Source of the DNA: an uncultured Lachnospiraceae bacterium
Lineage (GTDB): Bacteria > Bacillota > Clostridia > Lachnospirales > Lachnospiraceae
Length of the DNA stretch: 5,664 nt
Assembly: GCA_902796375.1 (NCBI GenBank)
Contig: CADBOW010000041.1
Span: forward strand, 1 to 5,664
Direction of reading: 5' to 3'
Under the pieces are notes generated by a model, which saw nothing but the letters and a program-made list of their open reading frames with translations, searched no databases and was not told where the DNA came from. Each line of letters starts with the position of its first letter. Positions within the stretch are counted from its first letter, which is position 1. A program made the translations under genes and the position numbers. Of this stretch, positions 1-5,364 are shown in pieces.

Positions 1-1311
1 AACGAGGTGGCTCCGGCGCAGCATGAGCTGGCTCCGATCTATACCACAACGAATATTGCGGCAGATCACAATCAGCTTACCATGGAGATCATGCAGAAGG
101 TGGCAAAGCAGCATGGAATGGTATGCCTGCTGCATGAGAAGCCCTTCGCAGGTGTAAACGGCTCCGGTAAGCATAATAACTGGTCCGTATCCACAAATAC
201 CGGCGTGAACCTTCTGTCGCCGGGCGAGACACCCTATGAGAATGCCCAGTTCCTGCTGTTCCTCTGTGCGGTGATCCAGGCTGTGGATGATTATCAGGAT
301 CTTCTCCGTCTGTCTGTGGCAACGGCGGGAAATGATCACAGACTTGGCGCAAATGAAGCGCCGCCGGCCATCATTTCCGTATTCCTGGGAGATGAGCTGA
401 CCGGAATCCTGAATGCCATCAAAAATGATACTCCCTATGAGGGCGTGGAGAAGGTACAGATGAAGCTGGGCGTGCATGCGCTGCCCCGGTTCTTCCGTGA
501 TACTACCGACCGCAACCGGACCTCGCCCTTTGCATTTACCGGAAATAAATTTGAGTTCCGTTCCCTGGGCTCCTCCAACAGCATCGCATGTGCGAATATC
601 ATGCTGAATGCGGCAGTGGCAGAGAGCCTCCGGCAGTATGCGGATGAGCTGGAAAAGGCTGAGGATTTCCAGGCTGCGCTGCATGATCTGATCCGAAAGG
701 TGATCATAGACCATGAGCGGATCCTGTTCGACGGCAACGGTTACGGTGAGGAATGGGTGAAGGAAGCCACGGAGGTACGCGGACTGTCGAATCTGAAGAC
801 CACCGCGGACGCCATGCCGAAGCTTCTGGATGAGAAGAATAAGGAAATGCTGATCCGCCATAAGGTATTCAATGAGGCGGAGATCCAGTCCCGTTGTGAG
901 ATCATGCTGGAGAACTACGTGAAGACCGTAAATATCGAGGGACTTACCATGGTGGATATGGTACGGAAAGATTACCTGCCGGCCATTGAGGAATATCTGT
1001 ACACCCTGTCCCGTGCGGTGGATTCCATGAAGTCCGTCAGCGAAAAGCTGAAGTGCAGATATGAGATCTCTACCATGGAGAAACTGACAGACCTGACGGA
1101 TAATATCCTTACATCCGTGGAAGCACTGGAGCAGGAGCTGGAGGCTCTGAAGCACTGCGGAGATATCTTTGAATCCTCCGCTGCGATCCGGGATAAGATC
1201 CTGCCGGCCATGGAGACTCTGCGGGGATATGTGTATGCAGCGGAAATGCTGACCTCTGCAAAATACTGGCCCTATCCCAGCTATGGTAAGCTGCTGTTCT
1301 CCGTTCAGTAG
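1..1311 (+). CDS. glnN: Type III glutamine synthetase, C-terminal part (5' end outside window)
   Basis: Glutamine synthetase makes glutamine from glutamate, ammonium and ATP in the cytoplasm, the main entry point of ammonium into metabolism. The reading frame is already open at base 1, so the GTG at 7-9 is an internal valine codon, not a start. The visible 436 codons match the catalytic and C-terminal part of the GSIII class, whose members are about 700 residues long, so roughly the first 270 residues are missing. Recognisable GSIII blocks, numbered from the first visible codon, are NEVAPAQHELAPIY (1-14), VNGSGKHNNWS (52-62, probable nucleotide/substrate region), LSVATAGNDHRLGANEAPP (104-122) and the stretch DRNRTSPFAFTGNKFEFRSL (170-189). 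The C-terminal third is helical and charged (LEQELEALKHC), as is usual for GSIII. No frameshift is seen. The stop is TAG at 1309-1311. The gene converges on the feo operon, and a terminator lies 113 nt downstream. The partial amt gene at the other end of the window belongs to the same pathway. Confidence 0.95.
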   Translation, partial: NEVAPAQHELAPIYTTTNIAADHNQLTMEIMQKVAKQHGMVCLLHEKPFAGVNGSGKHNNWSVSTNTGVNLLSPGETPYENAQFLLFLCAVIQAVDDYQDLLRLSVATAGNDHRLGANEAPPAIISVFLGDELTGILNAIKNDTPYEGVEKVQMKLGVHALPRFFRDTTDRNRTSPFAFTGNKFEFRSLGSSNSIACANIMLNAAVAESLRQYADELEKAEDFQAALHDLIRKVIIDHERILFDGNGYGEEWVKEATEVRGLSNLKTTADAMPKLLDEKNKEMLIRHKVFNEAEIQSRCEIMLENYVKTVNIEGLTMVDMVRKDYLPAIEEYLYTLSRAVDSMKSVSEKLKCRYEISTMEKLTDLTDNILTSVEALEQELEALKHCGDIFESSAAIRDKILPAMETLRGYVYAAEMLTSAKYWPYPSYGKLLFSVQ

Positions 1312-1317
1312 GAGATA

Positions 1318-1351
1318 CCGCAGGTGGTGTTGTGCCGCAGGTGGTGTTGTG
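1318..1351. repeat. 17-bp exact tandem duplication, two copies
   Basis: The unit CCGCAGGTGGTGTTGTG occurs at 1318-1334 and again at 1335-1351 with no mismatch, just after the glnN stop codon; the next two bases (CC) start a third copy. The second copy's boundary also forms a 7-bp inverted repeat, TGCCGCA (1333-1339) with TGCGGCA (1361-1367), around a 21-nt loop. There is no T-run behind that hairpin, so it is not an intrinsic terminator by itself. It most likely arose by replication slippage in the 3' untranslated region; a role is not evident. Confidence 0.85.
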
Positions 1352-1383
1352 CCCTTTGTATGCGGCAGAGCGGATTCGGGAAT

Positions 1384-1560
1384 TCAGGAACGTTTTTCAG
1401 AATCAGAAGAATAAGAAGAATAAGAACAGGTGGAAGACATGCTGCAGCAGGAGCATCCTGAGGCACACTTCCCCTGTTTTTTTTGTTTCCGGATCCGGAG
1501 CAGGGCAAGGACCAGGATCAGGATCAGAAGCAGAATGATCAGAATATCCCAGAAATTCAT
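1384..1560 (-). CDS. FeoB-associated Cys-rich membrane protein (58 aa)
   Basis: This small protein probably sits in the membrane as a partner of the FeoB ferrous-iron transporter; its exact role is not established for the family. It begins MNFWDILIILLLILILVLAL, an N-terminal membrane helix (about residues 4-21). A basic stretch RIRKQKKQGK (22-31) follows, then a Cys cluster CASGCSCC (Cys32, 36, 38, 39) with Cys45 further on, and a Ser/Tyr tail SYSSYSSDSEKRS. Short length, one N-terminal helix, basic linker and CxxxCxCC cluster are what I recall of the FeoB_associated family (Pfam PF12669), and the position directly after feoB on the same strand fits. The ATG at 1558-1560 has an AGGAGG site five nt upstream. 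The tail is built from three 9-bp repeats (1399-1425). The glnN terminator lies antisense within this gene. I see no U-rich terminator of its own beyond the stop. Metal binding by the cysteines is inference. Confidence 0.85.
   Translation of the reverse strand: MNFWDILIILLLILILVLALLRIRKQKKQGKCASGCSCCSMSSTCSYSSYSSDSEKRS
1399..1425 (-). repeat. Three 9-bp tandem repeats coding Ser-Tyr/Asp-Ser
   Basis: On the minus strand the units are TCTTATTCT, TCTTATTCT and TCTGATTCT, in frame, giving SYS-SYS-SDS in the tail of the FeoB-associated protein. The first two copies are identical and the third has one substitution. Because the unit is a multiple of three, copy-number change would alter tail length without breaking the frame. 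On the minus strand the stretch is also U-rich in the transcript, directly behind the stem shared with the glnN terminator. Confidence 0.8.
1425..1484 (+). terminator. Rho-independent terminator of glnN, inside the convergent small gene
   Basis: The left arm AACAGG (1425-1430), a bulged T, and GGAAG (1432-1436) pairs with CTTCC (1468-1472) and CCTGTT (1473-1478). Eight T residues run from 1477 to 1484. The apical region holds a second small stem, ATGCT (1439-1443) with AGCAT (1452-1456). This is the expected geometry for intrinsic termination of plus-strand transcription coming from glnN. On the opposite strand the same DNA codes for the KQKKQGK linker and Cys cluster of the small membrane protein. 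In that direction the stem is followed only by a mixed C/T tract, so termination there should be weak. Confidence 0.8.
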
Positions 1561-1565
1561 GGAAC

Positions 1566-1571
1566 CCTCCT
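1566..1571 (-). promoter_or_regulatory. Ribosome binding site of the FeoB-associated protein
   Basis: On the minus strand AGGAGG precedes the ATG at 1560 by five nt (GTTCC). It is a full-strength Shine-Dalgarno match and fixes the start of a gene that is otherwise easy to overlook because of its size. Confidence 0.85.
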
Positions 1572-1593
1572 TTCCGCAACGGGTGTGTGTCCG

Positions 1594-1613
1594 GTTCCCG
1601 GACGGCCGGAAAC
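1594..1613. other. Intercistronic hairpin between feoB and the small gene
   Basis: GTTCCCGG (1594-1601) can pair with CCGGAAAC (1606-1613) around the loop ACGG, with one mismatch (C1597/A1610). A competing small stem is TCCGG (1590-1594) with CCGGA (1598-1602). There is no T-run after it in either direction, so it is not a terminator. It could stabilise the 5' end of a processed mRNA segment or affect access to the downstream ribosome binding site; both are inference. Confidence 0.5.
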
Positions 1614-1683
1614 GTCAGATGATGTCAGTTCATGTTGGTTCATGCCGGTTCATGTCAGTTCATGTCAGTTCATGGCGGCTCAT
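1611..1683. repeat. 10-bp tandem repeat array, about seven units
   Basis: Plus-strand units of exactly 10 bp run from about 1611: two degraded edge copies, then CATGTTGGTT (1631), CATGCCGGTT (1641), CATGTCAGTT (1651), an identical CATGTCAGTT (1661) and CATGGCGGCT (1671), ending at CAT 1681-1683. On the minus (transcribed) strand the consensus is ATGAACTGAC, so an ATG recurs every 10 nt in rotating frames and each is soon followed by TGA. The array fills most of the gap between the feoB stop codon and the intercistronic hairpin. Variation among units sits at the same internal positions, indicating duplication followed by drift. Confidence 0.9.
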
Positions 1684-4049
1684 CAAAAAAGCCCGCCCAC
1701 CAGATAGGTGAGCAGTCCGGCGAGCCAGGCAATCAGGCATTGCCAGAGGACTACGCCGATGGCCCATTTGCCCCCCAGCTCTCTTCGGATCGAGGCGATG
1801 GCCGCCACACAGGGAGTGTAGAGCAGCGAGAAGACCAGAAGGGTAGCGGCAGCCAGAGGCATCATCACGGTGGTCAGTCCCTGGCCATACAGAACCTCCA
1901 GGGTGGATACCACGCTTTCCTTGGCCAGAAATCCGCTGATCAGAGATACCATGATCCGCCAGTCTCCGAGACCCAGAGGCTGCATGACGGGAGAGATCCA
2001 GCCGGCAATGGTGGCCAGGATGCTGTCCTGTCGGTCCGTCACCAGATTGAACTGGAAGTCGAAGCTCTTCAACAGCCAGATCACGATGGTGGCGATGAGT
2101 ATGATGGTGAAGGCCCGCTGGAGAAAGTCCTTGGCTTTCTCCCACAGCAGATGACCTACATTTTTTGCGCCGGGCAGACGATAGTTGGGAAGCTCCATGA
2201 CGAAGGGAACCGCTTCCCCCCGGAAGAGCGTATTCTTGAAAAGGAGAGCCACCAGAATGGACAGGAGGATCCCCAGAAGGTACAGGCCCAGCAGGATCAG
2301 AACCTTATACTTCGGGAAGAACGCGTCCACGAAGAAGGCATAGATCGGAAGCTTGGCCGAACAGCTCATAAAAGGTGTCAGCAGGATCGTCATCCGGCGG
2401 TCTCGTTCGCTGGGCAGTGTTCTGGTTGACATAACTGCAGGGACGCTGCATCCGAACCCGATCAGCATGGGTACGATACTGCGGCCCGAAAGACCGATCC
2501 GGCGAAGCAGCTTGTCCATGAAAAATGCAACCCGGGCGGTATATCCGCTGTCCTCCAGTATGGACAGGAAGAAAAAGAGGGTAATGATCACCGGAAGGAA
2601 GCTCAGCACACCTCCCACGCCGGCCAGAATACCTTCCACCACCAGACCGTGGAGGATGGGATTGACATTTGCCTGTTCCAGAGCCACGTCCACCATATTT
2701 GTCAGAGCATCGATCCCCTTCTCCAGAACTGACTGAAGGGATCCACCCACCAGATAGAAGGTAAGCCAGAAGACGACGCCCATGATGGCTATGAAAATGG
2801 GGATAGCAGTCCATTTTCCCGTGAGGATCCGGTCGATCCGCTGGCTGCGCAGGCTCTCTCTGCTCTGCCGGGGCTTATGCACATTGGGAGCGCAGACCCG
2901 GTGGATGAAGGAGAAGCGCATGTCCGCTATGGCGGCGCTCCGGTCAAGCCCCCTTTCCTTCTCCAGCTGGAGGACGATATGCTCCAGGGCTTCGGATTCA
3001 TTCTGATCCAGTGAGAGCTGTGCGATGATACGGGTATCGCCTTCGATCACCTTCCCGGCGGCGAAGCGTAAGGGAAGGCCGGCGGCCTCGGCATGATCCT
3101 GAATGAGATGCATGGTGGCATGGAAGCCCCTATGAACTGCGCCGTTATGATCATTTTCATCACAGAAATCCTGGCGCAGAGGCTTCTCCTGGAAATACGC
3201 CACATGGATCGCGTGCTCCACCAGCTCGTGGATCCCGCTGTTTTTTGCGGCGGAAATGGGTATCACAGGAACCCCGAGCTGTGACTCGAGGGCATTGATA
3301 TCGATGGAACCTCCATTAGCGGTGACCTCATCCATCATGTTGAGGGCAACCACCATGGGGATGTTCATTTCCAGAAGCTGCATGGTGAGATAGAGATTTC
3401 GCTCTATATTTGTGGCGTCCACGATATTGATGATGGCGCGGGGCTTCTCCCGGATGACAAAATCACGGGATACCAGCTCCTCCGCACTGTAGGGAGACAT
3501 GGAATAGATGCCGGGCAGATCCGTCACCAGGGTCTCCGGATGTCCCTTGATCACCCCGTCCTTTCGGTCCACCGTAACCCCGGGAAAGTTCCCGACTCTC
3601 TGATTGGAACCGGTCAGCTGGTTGAAAAGCGTGGTCTTCCCACTGTTCTGGTTTCCCACCAGGGCAAAGGTCAGGGTCGTTCCCTCCGGAAGAGGATTTC
3701 CGCTTCCCTTGGGGTGGAATTTTCCGCCCTCGCCGAGACCCGGGTGAACAGAATGGTTGAACAGATTCTTTTCCACCGCGGCAGGCTTTGCCGGAGCATC
3801 GGCTTCCGTATTCTGTTGTTTCTTTGTTTGGGGAATGACTTCGATCTCCGCCGCATCCGACAGACGGAGGGTCAGCTGATAGCCGTGGATGGTGAGCTCC
3901 AGAGGATCACCCATGGGTGCATATTTCACTACGGTGACCTCTTCACCGGGGATTACACCCATATCAAGAAAATGTTGGCGCAGAGCTCCCTCCCCGCCAA
4001 CAGATTTTATCACAGCAGATGTTCCGATTTCCAGATCTTTTAATGTCAT
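1683..4049 (-). CDS. feoB: FeoA-FeoB fusion, GTP-dependent ferrous iron transporter (788 aa)
   Basis: FeoB moves Fe(II) across the cytoplasmic membrane; its G domain hydrolyses GTP, and FeoA is a small SH3-like partner. Here both are in one chain. Residues 1-74 (MTLKDLEIGTSAVI...) form the FeoA-like domain and 75-125 a Pro/Ala and Gly-rich linker. The G domain spans about 126-285: G1 GNQNSGKTT (132-140), G2 around T159, G3 DLPG (177-180), G4 NMMD (237-240) and G5 SAAK (266-269). A helical regulatory region (about 290-405) precedes the membrane part, which has two conserved gate blocks, GFGCSVPAVM (531-540, Cys534) and LYTPCVAAI (743-751, Cys747). All key motifs are present, so it should be functional. 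Separate FeoB proteins are usually 650-770 residues, so the length fits the fusion. The ATG (4047-4049) overlaps the glycosyltransferase stop as ATGA, suggesting translational coupling. I saw no convincing internal promoter or Fur/DtxR box. A FeoB-associated small protein gene follows. Confidence 0.95.
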   Translation of the reverse strand: MTLKDLEIGTSAVIKSVGGEGALRQHFLDMGVIPGEEVTVVKYAPMGDPLELTIHGYQLTLRLSDAAEIEVIPQTKKQQNTEADAPAKPAAVEKNLFNHSVHPGLGEGGKFHPKGSGNPLPEGTTLTFALVGNQNSGKTTLFNQLTGSNQRVGNFPGVTVDRKDGVIKGHPETLVTDLPGIYSMSPYSAEELVSRDFVIREKPRAIINIVDATNIERNLYLTMQLLEMNIPMVVALNMMDEVTANGGSIDINALESQLGVPVIPISAAKNSGIHELVEHAIHVAYFQEKPLRQDFCDENDHNGAVHRGFHATMHLIQDHAEAAGLPLRFAAGKVIEGDTRIIAQLSLDQNESEALEHIVLQLEKERGLDRSAAIADMRFSFIHRVCAPNVHKPRQSRESLRSQRIDRILTGKWTAIPIFIAIMGVVFWLTFYLVGGSLQSVLEKGIDALTNMVDVALEQANVNPILHGLVVEGILAGVGGVLSFLPVIITLFFFLSILEDSGYTARVAFFMDKLLRRIGLSGRSIVPMLIGFGCSVPAVMSTRTLPSERDRRMTILLTPFMSCSAKLPIYAFFVDAFFPKYKVLILLGLYLLGILLSILVALLFKNTLFRGEAVPFVMELPNYRLPGAKNVGHLLWEKAKDFLQRAFTIILIATIVIWLLKSFDFQFNLVTDRQDSILATIAGWISPVMQPLGLGDWRIMVSLISGFLAKESVVSTLEVLYGQGLTTVMMPLAAATLLVFSLLYTPCVAAIASIRRELGGKWAIGVVLWQCLIAWLAGLLTYLVGGLF
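1685..1725 (-). terminator. Possible intrinsic terminator or attenuator overlapping the end of feoB
   Basis: On the minus strand GCTCGCC (1725-1719) can pair with GGCGGGC (1697-1691), with one G-U pair. An inner CACC (1710-1707) and GGTG (1701-1698) pair lies around the loop TATCT, leaving an 8-nt bulge (1718-1711) on the 5' side. Six T residues (1690-1685) follow directly. The T-run supplies the last Leu and Phe codons and the first base of the TGA stop. An alternative stem GCTCACC/GGTGGGC would leave four bases before the T-run. The bulge makes strength doubtful, but partial termination here would lower transcription of the downstream small gene. Confidence 0.45.
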
Positions 4050-5128
4050 GTTCCTGATCCTTCCGAGGGCGTTTCACCGGAATTGGATGGTGCTTCGCCG
4101 GTCGGAACGGTATATGATGATTGGGTATTCATGGTTTCCGCACCGGATGGCACCTGATTCTCCGGTACATAGTTCGGCATGTCTTCGCAGGAATCGCCGA
4201 TGATGTAAATGGGGCGGTTCTTGGTTTCCAGAAAGATCCGGGCGATATACTGTCCCATGATACCGATGGAGATCAGCTGAAGTCCGCCCAGGAAAACGAT
4301 CACGCAGATGGTGGAGGTCCAGCCGGACATGTTATAATCTCCCAGTACCAGTTTCTTGATCACCTGATAGATCATCCAGACAAAGGATGCAAAGGTACAG
4401 ATGATACCGGTTGTGGTTGCCACATGAAGCGGAGAACTGGAGAAGTTGATGATACCGTCGATGGCATATTTGAACAGCTTCCAGAAGCTCCATTTTGTCT
4501 TACCGGCAACACGTTCCACATTGTCATAGGACAGCCAGTAGGTTTTGAAGCCGACCCAGCTGAACAGTCCCTTGGAGAATCGGTTGTATTCTCCGAGATT
4601 TACGATGGAGTCCACCATCCGGCGGCTCATCATCCGGTAATCTCTGGCGCCGTCCACGATCTCCGTTTCGGTGATCTTGTTGATCAGCTTATAGAAGGAG
4701 CGGGAGAAGAAGGAACGAAGCTTCGGTTCGCCAGCCCGGGTAGCTCTTCTCGTTGCAACATTATCGTATTCTCCCTGCTGAAGGATTTTATACATTTCGG
4801 GAAGATAGGAGGGCGGATCCTGCAGGTCCGCATCCATAAGAACCACATAACGGCCGGTTGCATTTTTCAGACCGGCGTAGATTGCTGCTTCCTTACCGAA
4901 ATTACGGGAGAAGGAATAGAATTTGGAACATGGATTTTTCGAATAGAATTCCTTCAGAATGCGTAATGTTCCGTCAGCGGAACCGTCATCAACAAAGACA
5001 AATTCATATGTGATCCCCATCTGCTTCACGATGCCGAGGGTGGTATCGTAAAATATGGGTAGTGCTTCTTCTTCATTGTAACAGGGGACGACGATTGACA
5101 GATCAACCGGTTTCTGATTCATTTTCAT
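4046..5128 (-). CDS. GT2-family membrane glycosyltransferase, GtrB/dolichyl-phosphate-sugar synthase type (360 aa)
   Basis: The protein probably transfers a sugar from a nucleotide sugar to undecaprenyl phosphate at the inner face of the membrane, as GtrB/CsbB-like enzymes do, feeding envelope glycosylation. From the chosen start, the GT-A domain shows VVPCYNEEE (13-21), FVDDGSADGT (45-54) and the metal-binding DAD in DADLQDPP (99-106). NRFSKGLFSWVGF (182-194) is the acceptor-side block. Two membrane helices follow (about 234-260 and 272-297), then a polar Pro/Ser/Thr/Glu-rich tail (about 315-360) with no motif I recognise. Sugar and acceptor cannot be read from sequence. The ATG at 5128 is preferred over one at 5176: GAAAGG lies six nt upstream of it, while the longer form would run through a promoter at 5161-5189 and add 16 residues absent from such families. 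MKM offers a second ATG at 5122. The stop overlaps the feoAB start by ATGA, so the two are likely co-translated. Confidence 0.9.
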   Translation of the reverse strand: MKMNQKPVDLSIVVPCYNEEEALPIFYDTTLGIVKQMGITYEFVFVDDGSADGTLRILKEFYSKNPCSKFYSFSRNFGKEAAIYAGLKNATGRYVVLMDADLQDPPSYLPEMYKILQQGEYDNVATRRATRAGEPKLRSFFSRSFYKLINKITETEIVDGARDYRMMSRRMVDSIVNLGEYNRFSKGLFSWVGFKTYWLSYDNVERVAGKTKWSFWKLFKYAIDGIINFSSSPLHVATTTGIICTFASFVWMIYQVIKKLVLGDYNMSGWTSTICVIVFLGGLQLISIGIMGQYIARIFLETKNRPIYIIGDSCEDMPNYVPENQVPSGAETMNTQSSYTVPTGEAPSNSGETPSEGSGT

Positions 5129-5130
5129 AT

Positions 5131-5140
5131 CCTGCCTTTC
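5131..5140 (-). promoter_or_regulatory. Ribosome binding site deciding the glycosyltransferase start
   Basis: On the minus strand GAAAGGCAGG lies just ahead of two close in-frame ATG codons. GAAAGG (5140-5135) is six nt from the ATG at 5128, and CAGG (5134-5131) is eight nt from the ATG at 5122. Either start gives essentially the same protein. The farther ATG codons at 5176 and 5170 have no comparable site. Confidence 0.7.
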
Positions 5141-5160
5141 AATGGTAGATAACTTAGTAG

Positions 5161-5189
5161 AATATAGCATATTCATTGGGAATAGTCAA
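5161..5189 (-). promoter_or_regulatory. Sigma-70 type promoter of the glycosyltransferase-feoAB operon
   Basis: On the minus strand -35 TTGACT (5189-5184), a 17-bp spacer, and -10 TATATT (5166-5161) preceded by TGC give an extended -10 element. Transcription would start near 5154, leaving a leader of about 26 nt before the ATG at 5128. It is the only strong promoter I see for the minus-strand genes, so it probably also drives feoAB and the small downstream gene. No clear operator palindrome overlaps it. Confidence 0.8.
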
Positions 5190-5236
5190 CCAAACCGGGA
5201 GCAGACGGGGCGTGGCTTTTTGGGTATCGGCGAAAC

Positions 5237-5292
5237 TTTTTTCAAAATTTTTTCAGAAAATGATTGACAGAATAAAAATTAAGTCGTACAAT
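5237..5292 (+). promoter_or_regulatory. Near-consensus sigma-70 promoter with upstream A/T tracts, for amt
   Basis: -35 TTGACA (5264-5269), a 17-bp spacer and -10 TACAAT (5287-5292) make an almost perfect housekeeping promoter. Upstream, two T6 tracts (5237-5242 and 5248-5253) sit 11 bp apart with an A4 between them, in the place of an UP element or a phased bend. Transcription should start near 5299, leaving a leader of about 230 nt before the amt start. The distance to the divergent -35 box is 74 bp. A promoter this strong suggests that control acts after initiation. Confidence 0.85.
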
Positions 5293-5308
5293 ACCACCAT
5301 GAAAAGGC

Positions 5309-5357
5309 AAGGGCGTCTTGGAGTAATACTCCGAGGCGCCTTTTCTGTTGTTTTTTT
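5309..5357 (+). terminator. Terminator-like hairpin at the 5' end of the amt leader (candidate attenuator)
   Basis: GGCGTCTTGGAG (5312-5323) pairs with CTCCGAGGCGCC (5329-5340) over 12 bp, including two G-U pairs, and extends outward through AAG/TTT. T-rich sequence follows: TTTT (5341-5344) and, after a few bases, T7 (5351-5357). The hairpin begins about 10 nt after the predicted transcription start. No gene on this strand ends upstream, so it cannot be a simple end-of-gene terminator. A competing pairing exists: AAAAGGC (5302-5308) with GCCTTTT (5338-5344), seven perfect base pairs that would sequester the T-run. It may be an attenuator, or may end a roughly 55-nt small RNA. Confidence 0.65.
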
Positions 5358-5364
5358 CTATTTT

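Noticed and set aside
1305..1508. A minus-strand frame with a Leu/Ile-rich stretch overlapping the small FeoB-associated gene.
   Set aside because: It is in a different frame from the gene with the strong AGGAGG site, lacks a ribosome binding site and extends into glnN.
1611..1683. CRISPR array.
   Set aside because: Repeat units are 10 bp and contiguous, with no unique spacers and no cas genes nearby.
1632..2429. A 265-codon open frame on the plus strand opposite feoB.
   Set aside because: It is antisense to the conserved FeoB membrane region, starts inside the 10-bp repeat without a ribosome binding site, and has low-complexity Gln/Gly/Arg-rich composition typical of a shadow frame.
4121..4966. 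A 281-codon open frame on the plus strand opposite the glycosyltransferase.
   Set aside because: It is the antisense shadow of the GT2 coding sequence, with no start signals and no recognisable domain.
5161..5263. Fur- or DtxR-type operator in the divergent promoter region.
   Set aside because: No AT-rich inverted repeat resembling either box overlaps the feo operon promoter; the short CCAAA/TTTGG match is too weak.
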